A stretch of 64,000 bases of DNA from positions 868,001 through 932,000 of the forward strand of contig JASFAU010000011.1 in the NCBI GenBank assembly GCA_039704465.1, given 5' to 3'. The translations under genes were made by a program, and so were the position numbers. Below, one piece after another: positions 32,177 through 41,689 of this stretch. The DNA is from Plasmodiophora brassicae (lineage: Eukaryota > Endomyxa > Phytomyxea > Plasmodiophorida > Plasmodiophoridae). The stretch's first letter is position 1. Each line of letters opens with the position of its first letter. The notes below the pieces were generated by a model. It did not search any database, was not told where the DNA came from, and saw nothing but the letters and a program-made list of their open reading frames with translations.

Positions 32177-33096
32177 GGCTGGGCGCGGAGAGGGCACTCG
32201 CGCGACCGGTGACCGTGGTGCGCCTTGCATCGAAAACAGCGTCCCTCGCGTAGGCATCGCGCGCGCTCGTCGTCGGTCAGCGGTACCGTCTGTTGGCCTC
32301 CCGTCAGCTGGTTCACTTGCGGCGGGACAAACGGGTATGCGGGCTCTAGGTGCCGGGCCTTCGCGATCATGGCGTCCAAGGTGACGAGCTGCCATTTGTA
32401 GAGTTCCTCGCTCAATGCGACGTGCAAGGAATTGCGAAAGTATTCCGCTAGCGTCTCCTCGGTGTAGTCGCATTCCCGCGGGTTCAGCCGGCGGGCCCGT
32501 AGGTACAGGCACCGGAATCGCACGACGTGCACGTCGATGCTGGGCGTCGTCCGGCGGAAATGCTCGAATGCCTCCTTGGCGGCACGCGGTGTCGATTCCG
32601 GGAACGCACCAGTCAGTGTCGCTGTCAACTCGGTCGGCGTCATCGGCGCCGCCGCGAAATAGAGCTCCCGCGCGTCGCCGACCAGGCGGGACGAGAGCAG
32701 GTTTCGGGCCGTGCGAGGCAACGGTTCCTGCGAACGCAGGTCGAGCAAGTCGGAGAACATCTCTAGCCAATCCCGGGCGGTGATGGCGTCGATTGAAAAG
32801 TTGCCCGAAAATGACTGCAAATCGACGGTGACGTTCAGCGTTCGCGTTCCTAGGTCGTCGATATGTGCCGGCGGTTGGGAGCGTATCGCCTCGGTCGCAG
32901 CAGTCAACGCCCGTTCCGCCCGCTCCCGTCGGAGCATCTCCTCAAATTCGGCCCTCTGGGCGCGCAGCGCGTCCGCCACTGCCTTCGCGATCCTCTTCTC
33001 CATCGCCTCCTCGTCAGTCGTCTCGATCCCGTCAGTCGTTACCGTCTCGGCGGGCTTGTCGTCGTTCGTCTTCCGGGTTGCTCGCGTCTCCGGCAT
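32158..33096 (-). CDS. E2 gag
   Basis: The ATG at 33096 (MPETRATRKTND) lies 15 nt inside the LTR and directly after the PBS. The protein has 312 residues: an Arg/Glu-rich coiled coil at about 35-65, a capsid-like domain with WLEMFSDLLDL and VHVVRFRCLYLRARR, and one zinc knuckle CFRCKAHHGHRSREC. It ends PGNGEG, the same PGN codons that form the slippery site in D and F. The frame is intact. Confidence 0.88.
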   Translation of the reverse strand: MPETRATRKTNDDKPAETVTTDGIETTDEEAMEKRIAKAVADALRAQRAEFEEMLRRERAERALTAATEAIRSQPPAHIDDLGTRTLNVTVDLQSFSGNFSIDAITARDWLEMFSDLLDLRSQEPLPRTARNLLSSRLVGDARELYFAAAPMTPTELTATLTGAFPESTPRAAKEAFEHFRRTTPSIDVHVVRFRCLYLRARRLNPRECDYTEETLAEYFRNSLHVALSEELYKWQLVTLDAMIAKARHLEPAYPFVPPQVNQLTGGQQTVPLTDDERARCLREGRCFRCKAHHGHRSRECPLRAQPGNGEG

Positions 33097-33111
33097 GGTA
33101 GTCGGTCAAAC

Positions 33112-33231
33112 TGTCAGGTTCAACTGACTCACGCGTTGACCGACTGCCGTCGGTCCGCGGTCGTCTCGGACTTTATTGCCGTCGGCGCCATTTGAGGCGC
33201 CATTTGCCAACGCGCCCGTTCAGGCGTTACA
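33112..33231 (-). repeat. 5' LTR of E2 with self-primer and PBS
   Basis: 120 bp, TGTAACGCC...CCTGACA on the minus strand, with CAATAAAGTCC and the hairpin GACCGAC-GGCA-GTCGGTC. The PBS GTTTGACCGACTAC (33098-33111) is complementary over 10 nt to AGTCGGTCAA in the LTR. Its core is nearly the same as the LTR of element D. Confidence 0.85.
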
Positions 33232-34127
33232 GCTAAGTTCTGGAAGCAACTTCTCATACGTCTCGGCGTGCAACGCAACCTGTCTTCTTCGCGGCACCCA
33301 GAATCCGATGGCCAAACCGAGCGGGTGAACCAAGTCATGGAACAGTATCTCCGTGCGTACGCCAACTACTTACAAGACGACTGGCAGCCGCTCCTTGCCG
33401 TAGCTGAATTCTCGTACAACAATGCAGACCATACCGCGACAGGTATGTCACCGTTTTTCGCGAATTATGGCTACCATCCACGTGTGATGGACGTGCAACC
33501 TCGACCGTCTACCAGCGCCAATCCGACTGCCGACGAGCGAGCTGAGCCCTTGCAGAGGATTCGCACCTTCTTGACCCGCCAATTGACTCGAGCTTCTGCC
33601 GATTCCAAACGATTCGCCGACGCGACGCGGCAAACGTCTCCGAAGTTTCAGGTGGGCGACTTAGTGATGCTACGCCGCGGCTCGCTGAAAACTCTGCGAC
33701 CCTGCGCGAAGCTCGGCTACCAATTTTTGGGGCCATTCCCTATCAGCCAACTCGTCAATCCGGTTGCCTTTCAACTCGACCTTCCTGCCGATTTCCGTAT
33801 CCACAATGTATTTTATGTATCTCAACTCGAGCCTTACGTCGCCAACCTTATCCCTGGTCGCACTCAACCTCCTCCTCCACCGATTCTTCTCGCGGATGAC
33901 GATGCTCCCCTCTTCATCGTTCACGATGTCCTCGATTCTCGATATCGCCGTTCCCGACTGGAATATTTGACTGGGAGGGGTACCCGCCTTCTGAACGCAC
34001 GTGGGAACCCGCAGGAGAACTACACGGCACAGGTGGGCTCAACGAATTGTTGGCTATCTTCCACGCTCGGTACCCAACCAAGCCGGAGCCGAAGTGGCGA
34101 AAGCCACCCCGCAGACCGGCCCGATGA
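33232..34127 (+). pseudogene. Element H integrase C-terminus and chromodomain
   Basis: It contains the catalytic glutamate region (HPESDGQTERVNQ), the GPF segment (LGPFPISQLVNPVAF) and LDSRYRRSRLEYL. A small deletion near 33970 then shifts the chromodomain (WEGYPPSERTWEPAG in the other frame). Native stop TGA at 34125-34127. The first two acidic residues of the triad are in the missing half. Confidence 0.8.
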
Positions 34128-34140
34128 CAGGGGACTATAC

Positions 34141-34274
34141 TGTTATGGCACGGCCGCGACGGGGGTCGCGCAGCCGCGCAGTTTGAATAAACGTCCACGG
34201 CAACCGACGGCTTCGGCAGTCTGTTAATTCCGTGTTGTGGAGACAATAGTCGTCCGTCGTGTCGTCTCCTGACA
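34141..34274 (+). repeat. 3' LTR of H
   Basis: 134 bp, TGTTATGG...CCTGACA, preceded by the purine tract CAGGGGACTATAC. It contains GAATAAACGTCCACGG, shared with the E1 LTR, and a decayed version of the hairpin (ACCGAC...GTCTGT). Confidence 0.75.
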
Positions 34275-35959
34275 TTCACGTATGTCCTCTGGAATGATGT
34301 CTCCTATTTCAACATCTTCGTACATCTGATCATCAGTTTGCGATTCGTTGTCGCTGGTTGCTTGCTAATTTGCGATCAGATGCTCCAGAGCTGAGGCCGG
34401 ATCTATTCCAAGGTCCTCAAGCAAATCGAGACCCAAGTAGATATGTTCTGCTGGCACATCCCATTCAAGACAGGTGTGCTTAGGAATCTGCAGCTTCCCA
34501 GCACGTGTCTGCAGCGACAAGTCCACTTTGGTTTCGTGGGTGGCTTTCCCAATTGCTTGCTCACTGTCGGCTAGAATCAGTGTCACTGGTGCTTCCAGTT
34601 CTCTCATGTCTGTGTTTGGGTCCAATTCGGCAATTTGCATGGCCATCGACATCGGCATCAGCGTGCGCTCAGCTGCACTGTCAAGGATGCCCGGCCACTT
34701 GCCGTCTGTTTTTCCTACGCCAACTACGATCTGGTTGTCGCCATGTCGCTCAGCGCTACTTTCTAATCGGATGTCTACTTTCGACACTCGCATGTAGCCG
34801 CTACCCTGTGGTTTAATGGCATTGCTGCTGCTGTTGATGCGCGCCTCCTTGATCGCTTCGCGCGCCTCTCGCAGCTTCTTGACGATGCGCTCCTTCTGGT
34901 CGTCTGAGGCTTTGGGACACTGTCTGAGACGGTGTTCCCCCTTGCATAACCCGCATTGGGGCACTTCGCCTTCCTCTTTGCCACGCTTCAGCTTCTTGAG
35001 GGCTTGTTCCTCCGCCGGCATGGGCTGATCCCTCTCCTTCCTCTTCTTGGGGATGGTGAGGGCGCTGCGTGACGCGATCGCAGTCTGTCGCGATGCACCA
35101 TCGAGACGGGACATGCTCAGTGCACGCCGCACTCGTCGAAAGCAATAGTTTTATCCTCAAGACGCTTGAAGAACGCGTCCGGATCCGACTTGAGGTGCTT
35201 CTCAGTCGTTTCCAGCAGCTCCTTCATGCGCGTCTTGAGCTCAGGGGGTAGATTCCCTGCATGAGGATGTCGACCTTCTTGGGGCCCTTCTCTCCCGAGA
35301 AGATCTCCCCAAGGTCACGGTCCTTGACGATCTTCACCAGCTGTCGACCATAGTCGAGCACCCGCGCCCTGGCATCCTGGATGCTCTTGTTCATGCGCAG
35401 AGAGTCGAAGTAGGTCCAGTATGATCCGCTCTGAGCAGGCGCCTGGGCCATCTGCCAGCCACGTAGCATCCGCTCGATAACGTCATCGGGAATGTCTTCC
35501 GAGGTCCAGTGAAGTTCACCCGCGCTGCATAGGAGAATTGGTAGCAGATCCTCGTCGATCATTTCCCGAAGCGGTGCACGACTCCGGAGTACGCCCAAAC
35601 TGTTAAGGTACTCGGTGTGTCGTTTCTGAGCATCAAACCACCTGTTGGTGCTTTTACCGTCACACAGCCTGAGTTCAGGGGCCTTGGACGCCCTGTCCAC
35701 CTTGGCTATATATGCTGGCGATGCGGGCTGCGTCGACAGCGTTGTTGCCGTCTGGCAGCCCCGACTGTTCATCCGGGTATTCGTAGACCGGGTGGTCTTC
35801 GTCACCGCTCTCGACCACCGGCTGCAGCGCGTCTAGTCGCCCTGTAACCGCAGTCAAGTCCTCGTCGATCATCGACACCGATTCGCGCGTCGTCCCTGCA
35901 GCCATCGACCTTCGTACGTGACTACAGTGATCACTGTGTCGTATTCCGGCTAGGCAATA
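34275..35959 (-). mobile_element. Ty3/gypsy element I (relative of element A), truncated
   Basis: Minus strand: gag and protease of an A-type chromovirus, cut on one side by H (34274) and on the other by the Harbinger transposon, which sits in or next to its 5' LTR (35960). The LTR/leader border ACA-GTGATCAC (about 35927-35940) is the same as in element A. Sequence on the far side of the transposon (43937 onward) should be the rest of the 5' LTR. RT to integrase is absent. Confidence 0.75.
34363..35905 (-). pseudogene. Element I gag-protease
   Basis: The ATG at 35905 (MAAGTTRESVSMIDED) starts an acidic N-terminus, with a frameshift near 35695. The capsid-like region (DVIERMLRGWQMA, MNKSIQDARARVLDYGRQL) parallels element A. 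A second break lies near 35.14-35.22 kb. A zinc knuckle of the same spacing as A (CGLCKGEHRLRQC) and protease (ILDSAAERTLMPM, where DSAA replaces DSGA) follow. The protease C-terminus reads VDLSLQTRAGKLQIPKHTC without interruption, which shows that the hairpin in element A is an insertion. Confidence 0.78.
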
Positions 35960-36016
35960 GAGAACTTTCGGAGCCACTTTTCCGTTCAGTTTCCCGTTCC
36001 GCTGCCCGGCACAGCT
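35960..36016 (+). repeat. Left terminal inverted repeat of Harbinger element
   Basis: 57 bp, AGAGAACTTTCGGAGC...GGCACAGC; the partner is at 43880-43936. Confidence 0.9.
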
Positions 36017-36101
36017 ACAGTCGCAGCCGCAGCCAGTCACGGAACGGAAAGGTCGACAGGTGCTGCCTTTCGAAAGCGTTTTCCGTTCCGTTCATAGCAA
36101 T

Positions 36102-37232
36102 ATGAACGTACCGCGTTTGACGGAGGAAGAGGCGATCCGCGTTCTACTGCTCGTGCTTGTCGGCGTTGGCTGGAATAGGCGACGTTTCCTGGAGATCATG
36201 TCGGTCATGCTCGACAACCGATGGTTCGCGGTACGACCTGCAGGCGCAGAAATCGACCACAGCAACCACTTCGATCCGCTTCTACCAGATGCGGCTGCCA
36301 GGAAACGATATCGTTTCACGATATCCGAGTTACGACGACTCCGGCGATCTCTCAAGATCCCGGATGTGGTCGTGACGAAGGCAGGCGATAAGATCTCCGG
36401 TCTTGAGGCAATTGCCCTGCTGTGCCGGCGGTTGGCGGAGCCAGCATGGCTGTACACTATCGCGAATGAGTTCGGGCGCTCGGAGCCTGCGATATCGCGA
36501 CTTTTCTGGCACACCGCAAAGCTTGTGTATCGGAACCACAAGCACTTGATCTACTTCAACATGCCAGTGGTCGAAGCTCGAATTGCTAGATACTGTCAAG
36601 CAATCCAGGAGAAGGGAGCGCCACTTCCGAACTGTTGGGCGTTCATTGATGGCACCAAGCAGCACTTGTGCCGTCCAAGCCCTAGAGATGACGCTCCCTC
36701 CGGCGAAAACCTTCAGAGGTCCGTGTTCAGTGGGCACACGAGGACGCATTGTTTTAGTTGGCAGGGCATCACAACGCCTGATGGACTGATAGTCAGTATG
36801 TACGGCCCCGTCGAAGGTCGGCGACATGACACAACGCTGCTGTCGATGAGCAATATTCTGCCTTTGCTGAGGAGCCGCCCTGACGTGTTCGGAGGACGCC
36901 TTATCTACGGAGACCCTGCATATGGCTGTAACGACCTTATGTGTTGCCCTTTCAACGCTCCGGCTCCTGGATCTCTTCAGAAGCACTTTAATGCCGCAAT
37001 GAGCTCGGTTCGCGAGGCAGTCGAATGGGCGTTCGGACGGCTAAAGACGTTGTGGTCGTATATGGACTTTGACAAGAAGCAGAAGGTCCGAAAGGCTCCG
37101 GTTGGGATTTCGTTCTTGGTCGCCACCTTGTTGACGAATTGCCATACAACACTGCAACCACGTGGCAACCAAATCAGCATGTATTTTGACATGCTTCCGC
37201 CCTCACTGGAGGAATACCTCGGATGTGAATAA
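36102..37232 (+). CDS. Harbinger-type DDE transposase
   Basis: A 376-residue protein from ATG 36102 (MNVPRLTEEEA); an upstream in-frame stretch lacks a better ATG. The DDE_4 (PF13359-like) catalytic residues are visible: D in CWAFIDGTKQHLC (about residue 180), D in IYGDPAYGCN (about 270) and E in REAVEWAFGRLK (about 307). The N-terminal part has a helix-turn-helix-like EFGRSEPAISRLFW. The frame is intact. By family knowledge it cuts and pastes the element and needs the SANT partner for nuclear import or DNA binding. Confidence 0.92.
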   Translation: MNVPRLTEEEAIRVLLLVLVGVGWNRRRFLEIMSVMLDNRWFAVRPAGAEIDHSNHFDPLLPDAAARKRYRFTISELRRLRRSLKIPDVVVTKAGDKISGLEAIALLCRRLAEPAWLYTIANEFGRSEPAISRLFWHTAKLVYRNHKHLIYFNMPVVEARIARYCQAIQEKGAPLPNCWAFIDGTKQHLCRPSPRDDAPSGENLQRSVFSGHTRTHCFSWQGITTPDGLIVSMYGPVEGRRHDTTLLSMSNILPLLRSRPDVFGGRLIYGDPAYGCNDLMCCPFNAPAPGSLQKHFNAAMSSVREAVEWAFGRLKTLWSYMDFDKKQKVRKAPVGISFLVATLLTNCHTTLQPRGNQISMYFDMLPPSLEEYLGCE

Positions 37233-37239
37233 ACAGAAT

Positions 37240-38402
37240 TTATTGAGTGTTCTTCGTCAAGAGGGCAACGATCGCCAGCATGTTTTGCTGCTGACGCTCG
37301 TCTCGCTGTTCATCCCGGAGCCGTTGTCGCTCTTCGCGCTCCTCGTCGCGCTGCCGTTGCCGCTCCTCGCGCTCCTCGTCGCGCAGCATGTTTTGGTGCT
37401 GACGCTCTTCTCGCTGTTCATCCCGGAGCCGTTGTCGCTCTTCGCGCTCCTCGTCGCGCTGCCGTTGCCGCTCCTCGCGCTCCTCGTCGCGCTGCCATTG
37501 TCGCTCTTCGAACTCCAGCAGGCGCCTTGCATTGTCCATGTCGAACGCCAGCCGCTGCTGCAGGATCTGCAACTTATCCGCCTGTGCTTGGTTGCTTTGA
37601 CTAACGCCCGCCGCGATTGCGTCAGAGAAGGCATCCAGCTTCTGGCGCTTGCTGATCTTGCGCCGGAAATCGCCTGTCCTTTTCATCCTATTCGGCTGGT
37701 GGGGAGAGGGCGAGGCAATCTCCATGGGGTTATCACTCTGGCAGCATATGTTAGCAAATGTTAGTGAAATTTGAAATTCAGAGCAAGACGCACACTGGCA
37801 TTCGTGAGATTCTCGCCGGAAACCTCTCCGTTCAGCACTGTGTCGCCATTATTTTCGTCGTCGAGACTCTCGTAGCCCATTTCTCGCATCGCGAGTTCGC
37901 GCATGATGGCCCCCGACGCTTCGACGGCTTCCTTCTTGCCGGTCAACTCAGCCTTCGCAGCCGCGGTCATCGTCAGATGATCGTCCATTCTGGTGACGAT
38001 ATCGGTCAAGAGTTCCTGTTTCTCGGTGAATTCTTCCTCGACGCCGGACTTCTTGAGGGACTCCTGGTCGTCCTTCCTGAACTGATCGACTATGAGTTCG
38101 AAACGCTTTTTCAGCGAAGCCCCGTCTTTCTTCAGGCCAAAGCCGATGGTGTTGGCCAGCCGAGCGGCAATGAGGTCCCACACGGCCATCACCTTCCCGT
38201 ACTTCGCCTCCCAAGGCTTGATGTCGTTCGCTGCGCGCAGCAGGAGCACATCGTGCCATGCCGCAAACCGCTTGTGCGTCGGGGCGCCGCCCTGTGCCAG
38301 CGGCTGGCAGTCCTTGTTTCTATAAGCGCCTGGAACGTTGAACAAGTCATTGGGGACAGTGGTCGTCGCCTCGACAATGCTAGGATCTGGTGGCGCAGAC
38401 AT
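37240..38402 (-). CDS. Myb/SANT-like partner protein of the Harbinger element (2 exons)
   Basis: Exon 1 is 37794-38402 and exon 2 37240-37737. The 56-nt intron (37738-37793) has GTGCGT, a TGCTAAC branch point and CAG. The spliced product has 368 residues and both exons are in phase. Exon 1 has the SANT-like helix (WHDVLLLRAANDIKPWEA, KVMAVWDLIAARL). Exon 2 has a basic patch (KRTGDFRRKISKRQK) and a long charged coiled coil built from DEEREERQRQR repeats. Copia C is inserted immediately before the ATG, with the GATGT duplication, so the start codon survives but the promoter is 5.2 kb away. In-frame codons upstream of the insertion (PPPSAIFSA) suggest the original protein may have begun further 5'. 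Confidence 0.85.
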
Positions 38403-38403
38403 C

Positions 38404-38587
38404 TGTCGAACAACGTATCCACTACGACCAGCAGCACATGCCTGCAGCACGTGAACGCCGTCACGCACTCCGCGACTCCGTGCCCGCCGGCGTTGGCAAC
38501 CGTTACACCGTCGGCGACTACGTCGCCACTGTAACGTCCGCCGCACACGCCGTACGTAATACATCCACTTCATTATTGTCCTTCTCA
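38404..38587 (+). repeat. 5' LTR of copia C
   Basis: 184 bp, TGTCGAAC...CCTTCTCA. Confidence 0.95.
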
Positions 38588-38630
38588 GATTAACAGTCGT
38601 ATAGGCGCAGGCGCTGAGCCCCTACTCGCC

Positions 38631-40154
38631 ATGGCCGAGCGCCAGGCGACGCCTAACACGGATGACGACCCGCTGCGTCATCTGTCGCTCGAGGAGATCG
38701 ACACCCGAATTGCCGAAGCGGAGGCAACGATCGCCAGGCAGGAGAAGATCGACCGTCTCCGTGTCCTGCAGCAGCAGCTGGCGCGTCCGACCAGCTGTCC
38801 ATCGACCCCGGCCATGCCGATCATCGCCGAGGCGCACAGCCGAAGCGACGCAGGCCGACTGCCCATGCCCAAGTTCGACGGTACTCCCGACTCGTTCACG
38901 TCCTGGGTTCAGACAGCTGCACTCTGGTTTCGCAATCGTGGGTACGCGGACGTCATCGGGATCAACGAAGATGGCTCGCCGACTGCGACAACCGGTACGG
39001 CACACGACCCAGCTCTCGAGGCAGCCGCGCGCGAGATTCTACTCGTCCACATGCTGGACCACAAGATCGCGTCCGCATTGTCTTTGTTTCAGGCAGGCTC
39101 GGCTGCCAAGTGCTGGCGCGTGCTGTTCCAGGCGTACAGCCCGTCGTCGCTGGCATCGGTCGTGCGCGCCGTCCGCGACCTCGTCACGGTCCAGCACATG
39201 CCCGGCGAGTCGGTCGCCACGTACGCCGCCCGAGTTCAAGCAGCGGCTCATCGCGTCCGGTCGACGGTACCGACCGAGATGCTGTCCCTCACCGACGCAT
39301 TGGTCGCCGTCCTCATCTTGGCCAACGCATCATCCGATCTCGACGCCGTCGTCGCTGGCCTGCACAATCGTGCTCTGGACACGCTGCCCAGTGTCTCCGA
39401 GGTCGTCGGGTCGTTGACAAGCGAGGAGATCAGGGTCCAAGACGTGCGGGACCGACACGACGCGTTCCAAACGGCCAACCGCTCCAGTTGCGCCACATCG
39501 ACGCGTCCCCGTGGACCACGACGCAACGAGTCCTGCGTCTTCCATCCCGGATCCAAGCACACTAACGGCGAATGCACGCTGCAACGACACATCTGGTACC
39601 GCGACAGCAACGCGAAAAGCAATACATCCTCACCAACGTCCAACGAGTATCCAACGTCTGGCGCTCATCCGATCGATCCGGCGCCCGAGCCGATGCGTGC
39701 TTTGTCGGCACGCCACGCCATCGACGTGTACGCGAACTCAGTAGGCCTACTGGACTCAGCGTGTTCCACGACGATGACGCCCCTGCGCCGACATCTCAGC
39801 TGCTATCGCCAAGGCACCGGACCGGAAGTTGAGCTAGCCGATCTGTCGCGTACAACCACTTCCGGTCGAGGCGTGACGTCATTCGGCATGGATGTCCAGG
39901 CGACGAGTATCGATTCGCTGCACGTTCCCCGACTTGGCCAAGCGCTAGTATCAGTTGGCCAGCTCACCAGATCAGGTCACAAGATCGTGTTCGACGGCGA
40001 TACCGCGAAGATCTACTCGGGGCCAACTGGACGGCGCCCGTCGGTCAGCCAGTGGCCGTCAGTCAACGAGGACACGATAACCTGTACCGGATTCCATTAT
40101 CCGCTCCAACCTCCGCGCCCGGCACACTTCACTCTGCCCGAGTCTGCTCCTTGA
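38631..40154 (+). CDS. Copia C gag-protease
   Basis: 507 codons from ATG 38631, collinear with copia B. Capsid region, modified zinc knuckle CVFHPGSKHTNGEC and protease LLDSACSTTM with LGQALVSVGQL. After TAKIYSG the frame passes a GGGG run (40019-40022) and terminates at 40152-40154. Integrase is in another frame from 40052. Whether this junction is a shared mutation or a real frameshift site is discussed in the findings. Confidence 0.9.
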   Translation: MAERQATPNTDDDPLRHLSLEEIDTRIAEAEATIARQEKIDRLRVLQQQLARPTSCPSTPAMPIIAEAHSRSDAGRLPMPKFDGTPDSFTSWVQTAALWFRNRGYADVIGINEDGSPTATTGTAHDPALEAAAREILLVHMLDHKIASALSLFQAGSAAKCWRVLFQAYSPSSLASVVRAVRDLVTVQHMPGESVATYAARVQAAAHRVRSTVPTEMLSLTDALVAVLILANASSDLDAVVAGLHNRALDTLPSVSEVVGSLTSEEIRVQDVRDRHDAFQTANRSSCATSTRPRGPRRNESCVFHPGSKHTNGECTLQRHIWYRDSNAKSNTSSPTSNEYPTSGAHPIDPAPEPMRALSARHAIDVYANSVGLLDSACSTTMTPLRRHLSCYRQGTGPEVELADLSRTTTSGRGVTSFGMDVQATSIDSLHVPRLGQALVSVGQLTRSGHKIVFDGDTAKIYSGPTGRRPSVSQWPSVNEDTITCTGFHYPLQPPRPAHFTLPESAP

Positions 40155-41689
40155 TCGCATCCAGCGTCTCATGCCGCGTCGCTAAGGTCACCGCCGCAGC
40201 TCCAGCTGTCTGGCACGCTCGAACCGGCCACCTGGGTTACGGCAACCTGCGCATCCTGCACAAACGTTGTCGTGGCATGAAGTTCGACGGGCCAATCCCG
40301 AGGCCGCAAGATCGATGTCCATGCGCTGCATGTTTACTCGCCAAGGGCAAACGGTCATCATTCCCTCCCAGTACGTCGCGCGCGCGTCGTGTTGGCGATC
40401 TCGTCCATAGCGATCTGTCCGGACGGTGGCCTGTCGTCGGTGTCGGCGGCTTTGAGTACTACCAGACCATGCTGGACGATTCCTCTCGGTACCTGTCCGT
40501 CTATCTGCTACGTCGCAAATCGGAGGCGCTCGACGTCATCAAGCACTATGACGCGCGTCTTCGCAACCAGGAAGGACGTGGTATCCGGACGTTCCAGACC
40601 GACGGTGGCGGCGAGTACAACTCCAAGGCGTGCGTCCTGTTCTACAACGAGTCCGGCATCCTGCACCGCAAATCTGTCCCGTACACGCCCGAGCAGAACG
40701 GCCGCGCTGAAAGCGTCAACCACACGCTCTGCGGTATCGAAAGCTCAATCCGGTGCCACTCTCGCATGCCTGACTCCACGTGGCCCTGGTCGCTGTCCTA
40801 CTCTGCGATACTGTACAACATCCACCCCAGATCAGTCCTTCCCGGGCGTCGCACATCGTTCGAGGCTGCTCGTCGCGCCCTACCTAACATCTCGGCCCTT
40901 CGTGTCTACGGTTGCGATGCCTATGCCATGCGACCGCATCCAGCCACGAAGAAGCCGAGCAAGTTGGAGCCTCGTCGTGTTCGCGCTGTGTTTATCGGTT
41001 TCACGCCCGGCATGAAGGCTTGGCGGTTCTACGACGTGGACCGGGAAGACACGTTCGAGAGCACGACTGCCGAGTTCCTGGAGACCTCGTTCACATTCGG
41101 CTTTGGAAGATCCAGCCCTGCTAGTTCATCATCAGCGCCACCGTCCAGTCCCGAGTCGAGCTCTGCGCCGAACGTTGACACGATCGTCCCGACGCCCGTC
41201 TCTTCCGACGCCGTCATGGCACCTCTACCATCGACGTCAGCATCCTCTCTCGCAGCATCCCCTCCCGAGCCTCCGTCACCTGCCGCTGCGTCATCGCCTT
41301 CCGAGATCGTCCGACCGTCGCGCTCACCGTCTCCTGATGACGTATCCACCGACGAAGATGATGATGACGCTGAAGATGATCCCGACTACGAAGGTTCGGC
41401 GTCCAGCAACGACTCTCCCAACGAAGCTGCCGACCCCGACGTCCACGACAATTCCGATGCTGCTGATATCGTTGACCACAATGTCATCGACGTGCCACGC
41501 CCTCGCCGATCGAATCGTCGTCGTCAACCGCCTGGTGAATGGTGGAAGGCGCCGGAGGCGGCCAATCGTTCGTCGACACGGTGGTCCTCGACGGTCGACG
41601 CCTGGTTCCAGAATCCGACCCTAACGTTCCCGACACAGCGCCCTCCTCGTCGCTCCCGCCGACTGATCCGGCATTGGCAGCAGGTTTGA
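40052..41689 (+). CDS. Copia C integrase and linker
   Basis: The frame opens at AVSQRGHDNLYRIPL. It carries the zinc domain (HARTGHLGYGNLRILHKRC...CPCAACLLAKGK), the DDE core (D in VHSDLSGRW, D in FQTDGGGEYN, E in NGRAESVNHT) and a long Ser/Pro/Asp linker. It ends prematurely at HWQQV-stop because of an extra T near 41684 that copies A and B lack. Confidence 0.88.
   Translation: MAVSQRGHDNLYRIPLSAPTSAPGTLHSARVCSLIASSVSCRVAKVTAAAPAVWHARTGHLGYGNLRILHKRCRGMKFDGPIPRPQDRCPCAACLLAKGKRSSFPPSTSRARRVGDLVHSDLSGRWPVVGVGGFEYYQTMLDDSSRYLSVYLLRRKSEALDVIKHYDARLRNQEGRGIRTFQTDGGGEYNSKACVLFYNESGILHRKSVPYTPEQNGRAESVNHTLCGIESSIRCHSRMPDSTWPWSLSYSAILYNIHPRSVLPGRRTSFEAARRALPNISALRVYGCDAYAMRPHPATKKPSKLEPRRVRAVFIGFTPGMKAWRFYDVDREDTFESTTAEFLETSFTFGFGRSSPASSSSAPPSSPESSSAPNVDTIVPTPVSSDAVMAPLPSTSASSLAASPPEPPSPAAASSPSEIVRPSRSPSPDDVSTDEDDDDAEDDPDYEGSASSNDSPNEAADPDVHDNSDAADIVDHNVIDVPRPRRSNRRRQPPGEWWKAPEAANRSSTRWSSTVDAWFQNPTLTFPTQRPPRRSRRLIRHWQQV

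Larger units (their letters stand above)
23423..33231 (-). mobile_element. Ty3/gypsy element E2, split by element F and cut by E1
   Basis: Minus strand: 5' LTR 33112-33231, gag, frameshift site, protease, then complete element F (25612-31147) with its AGGAG duplication, then the rest of pol to the integrase zinc domain, where E1 begins (23422). Removing F and one AGGAG restores a continuous frame across the junction. The 3' end is lost. At its 5' side E2 itself lies inside the integrase gene of element H (33232 onward). Confidence 0.88.
33232..34274 (+). mobile_element. Ty3/gypsy element H, 3' part only
   Basis: Plus strand: the integrase gene from KFWKQLLIRLGVQ to the chromodomain, a short 3' UTR and a 134-bp 3' LTR (34141-34274). 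The 5' side begins at the E2 LTR, so E2 inserted into this integrase. The first half of H is absent from the window. H itself is inserted into element I at 34275, within sequence equivalent to EDIRE of element A. Confidence 0.82.
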
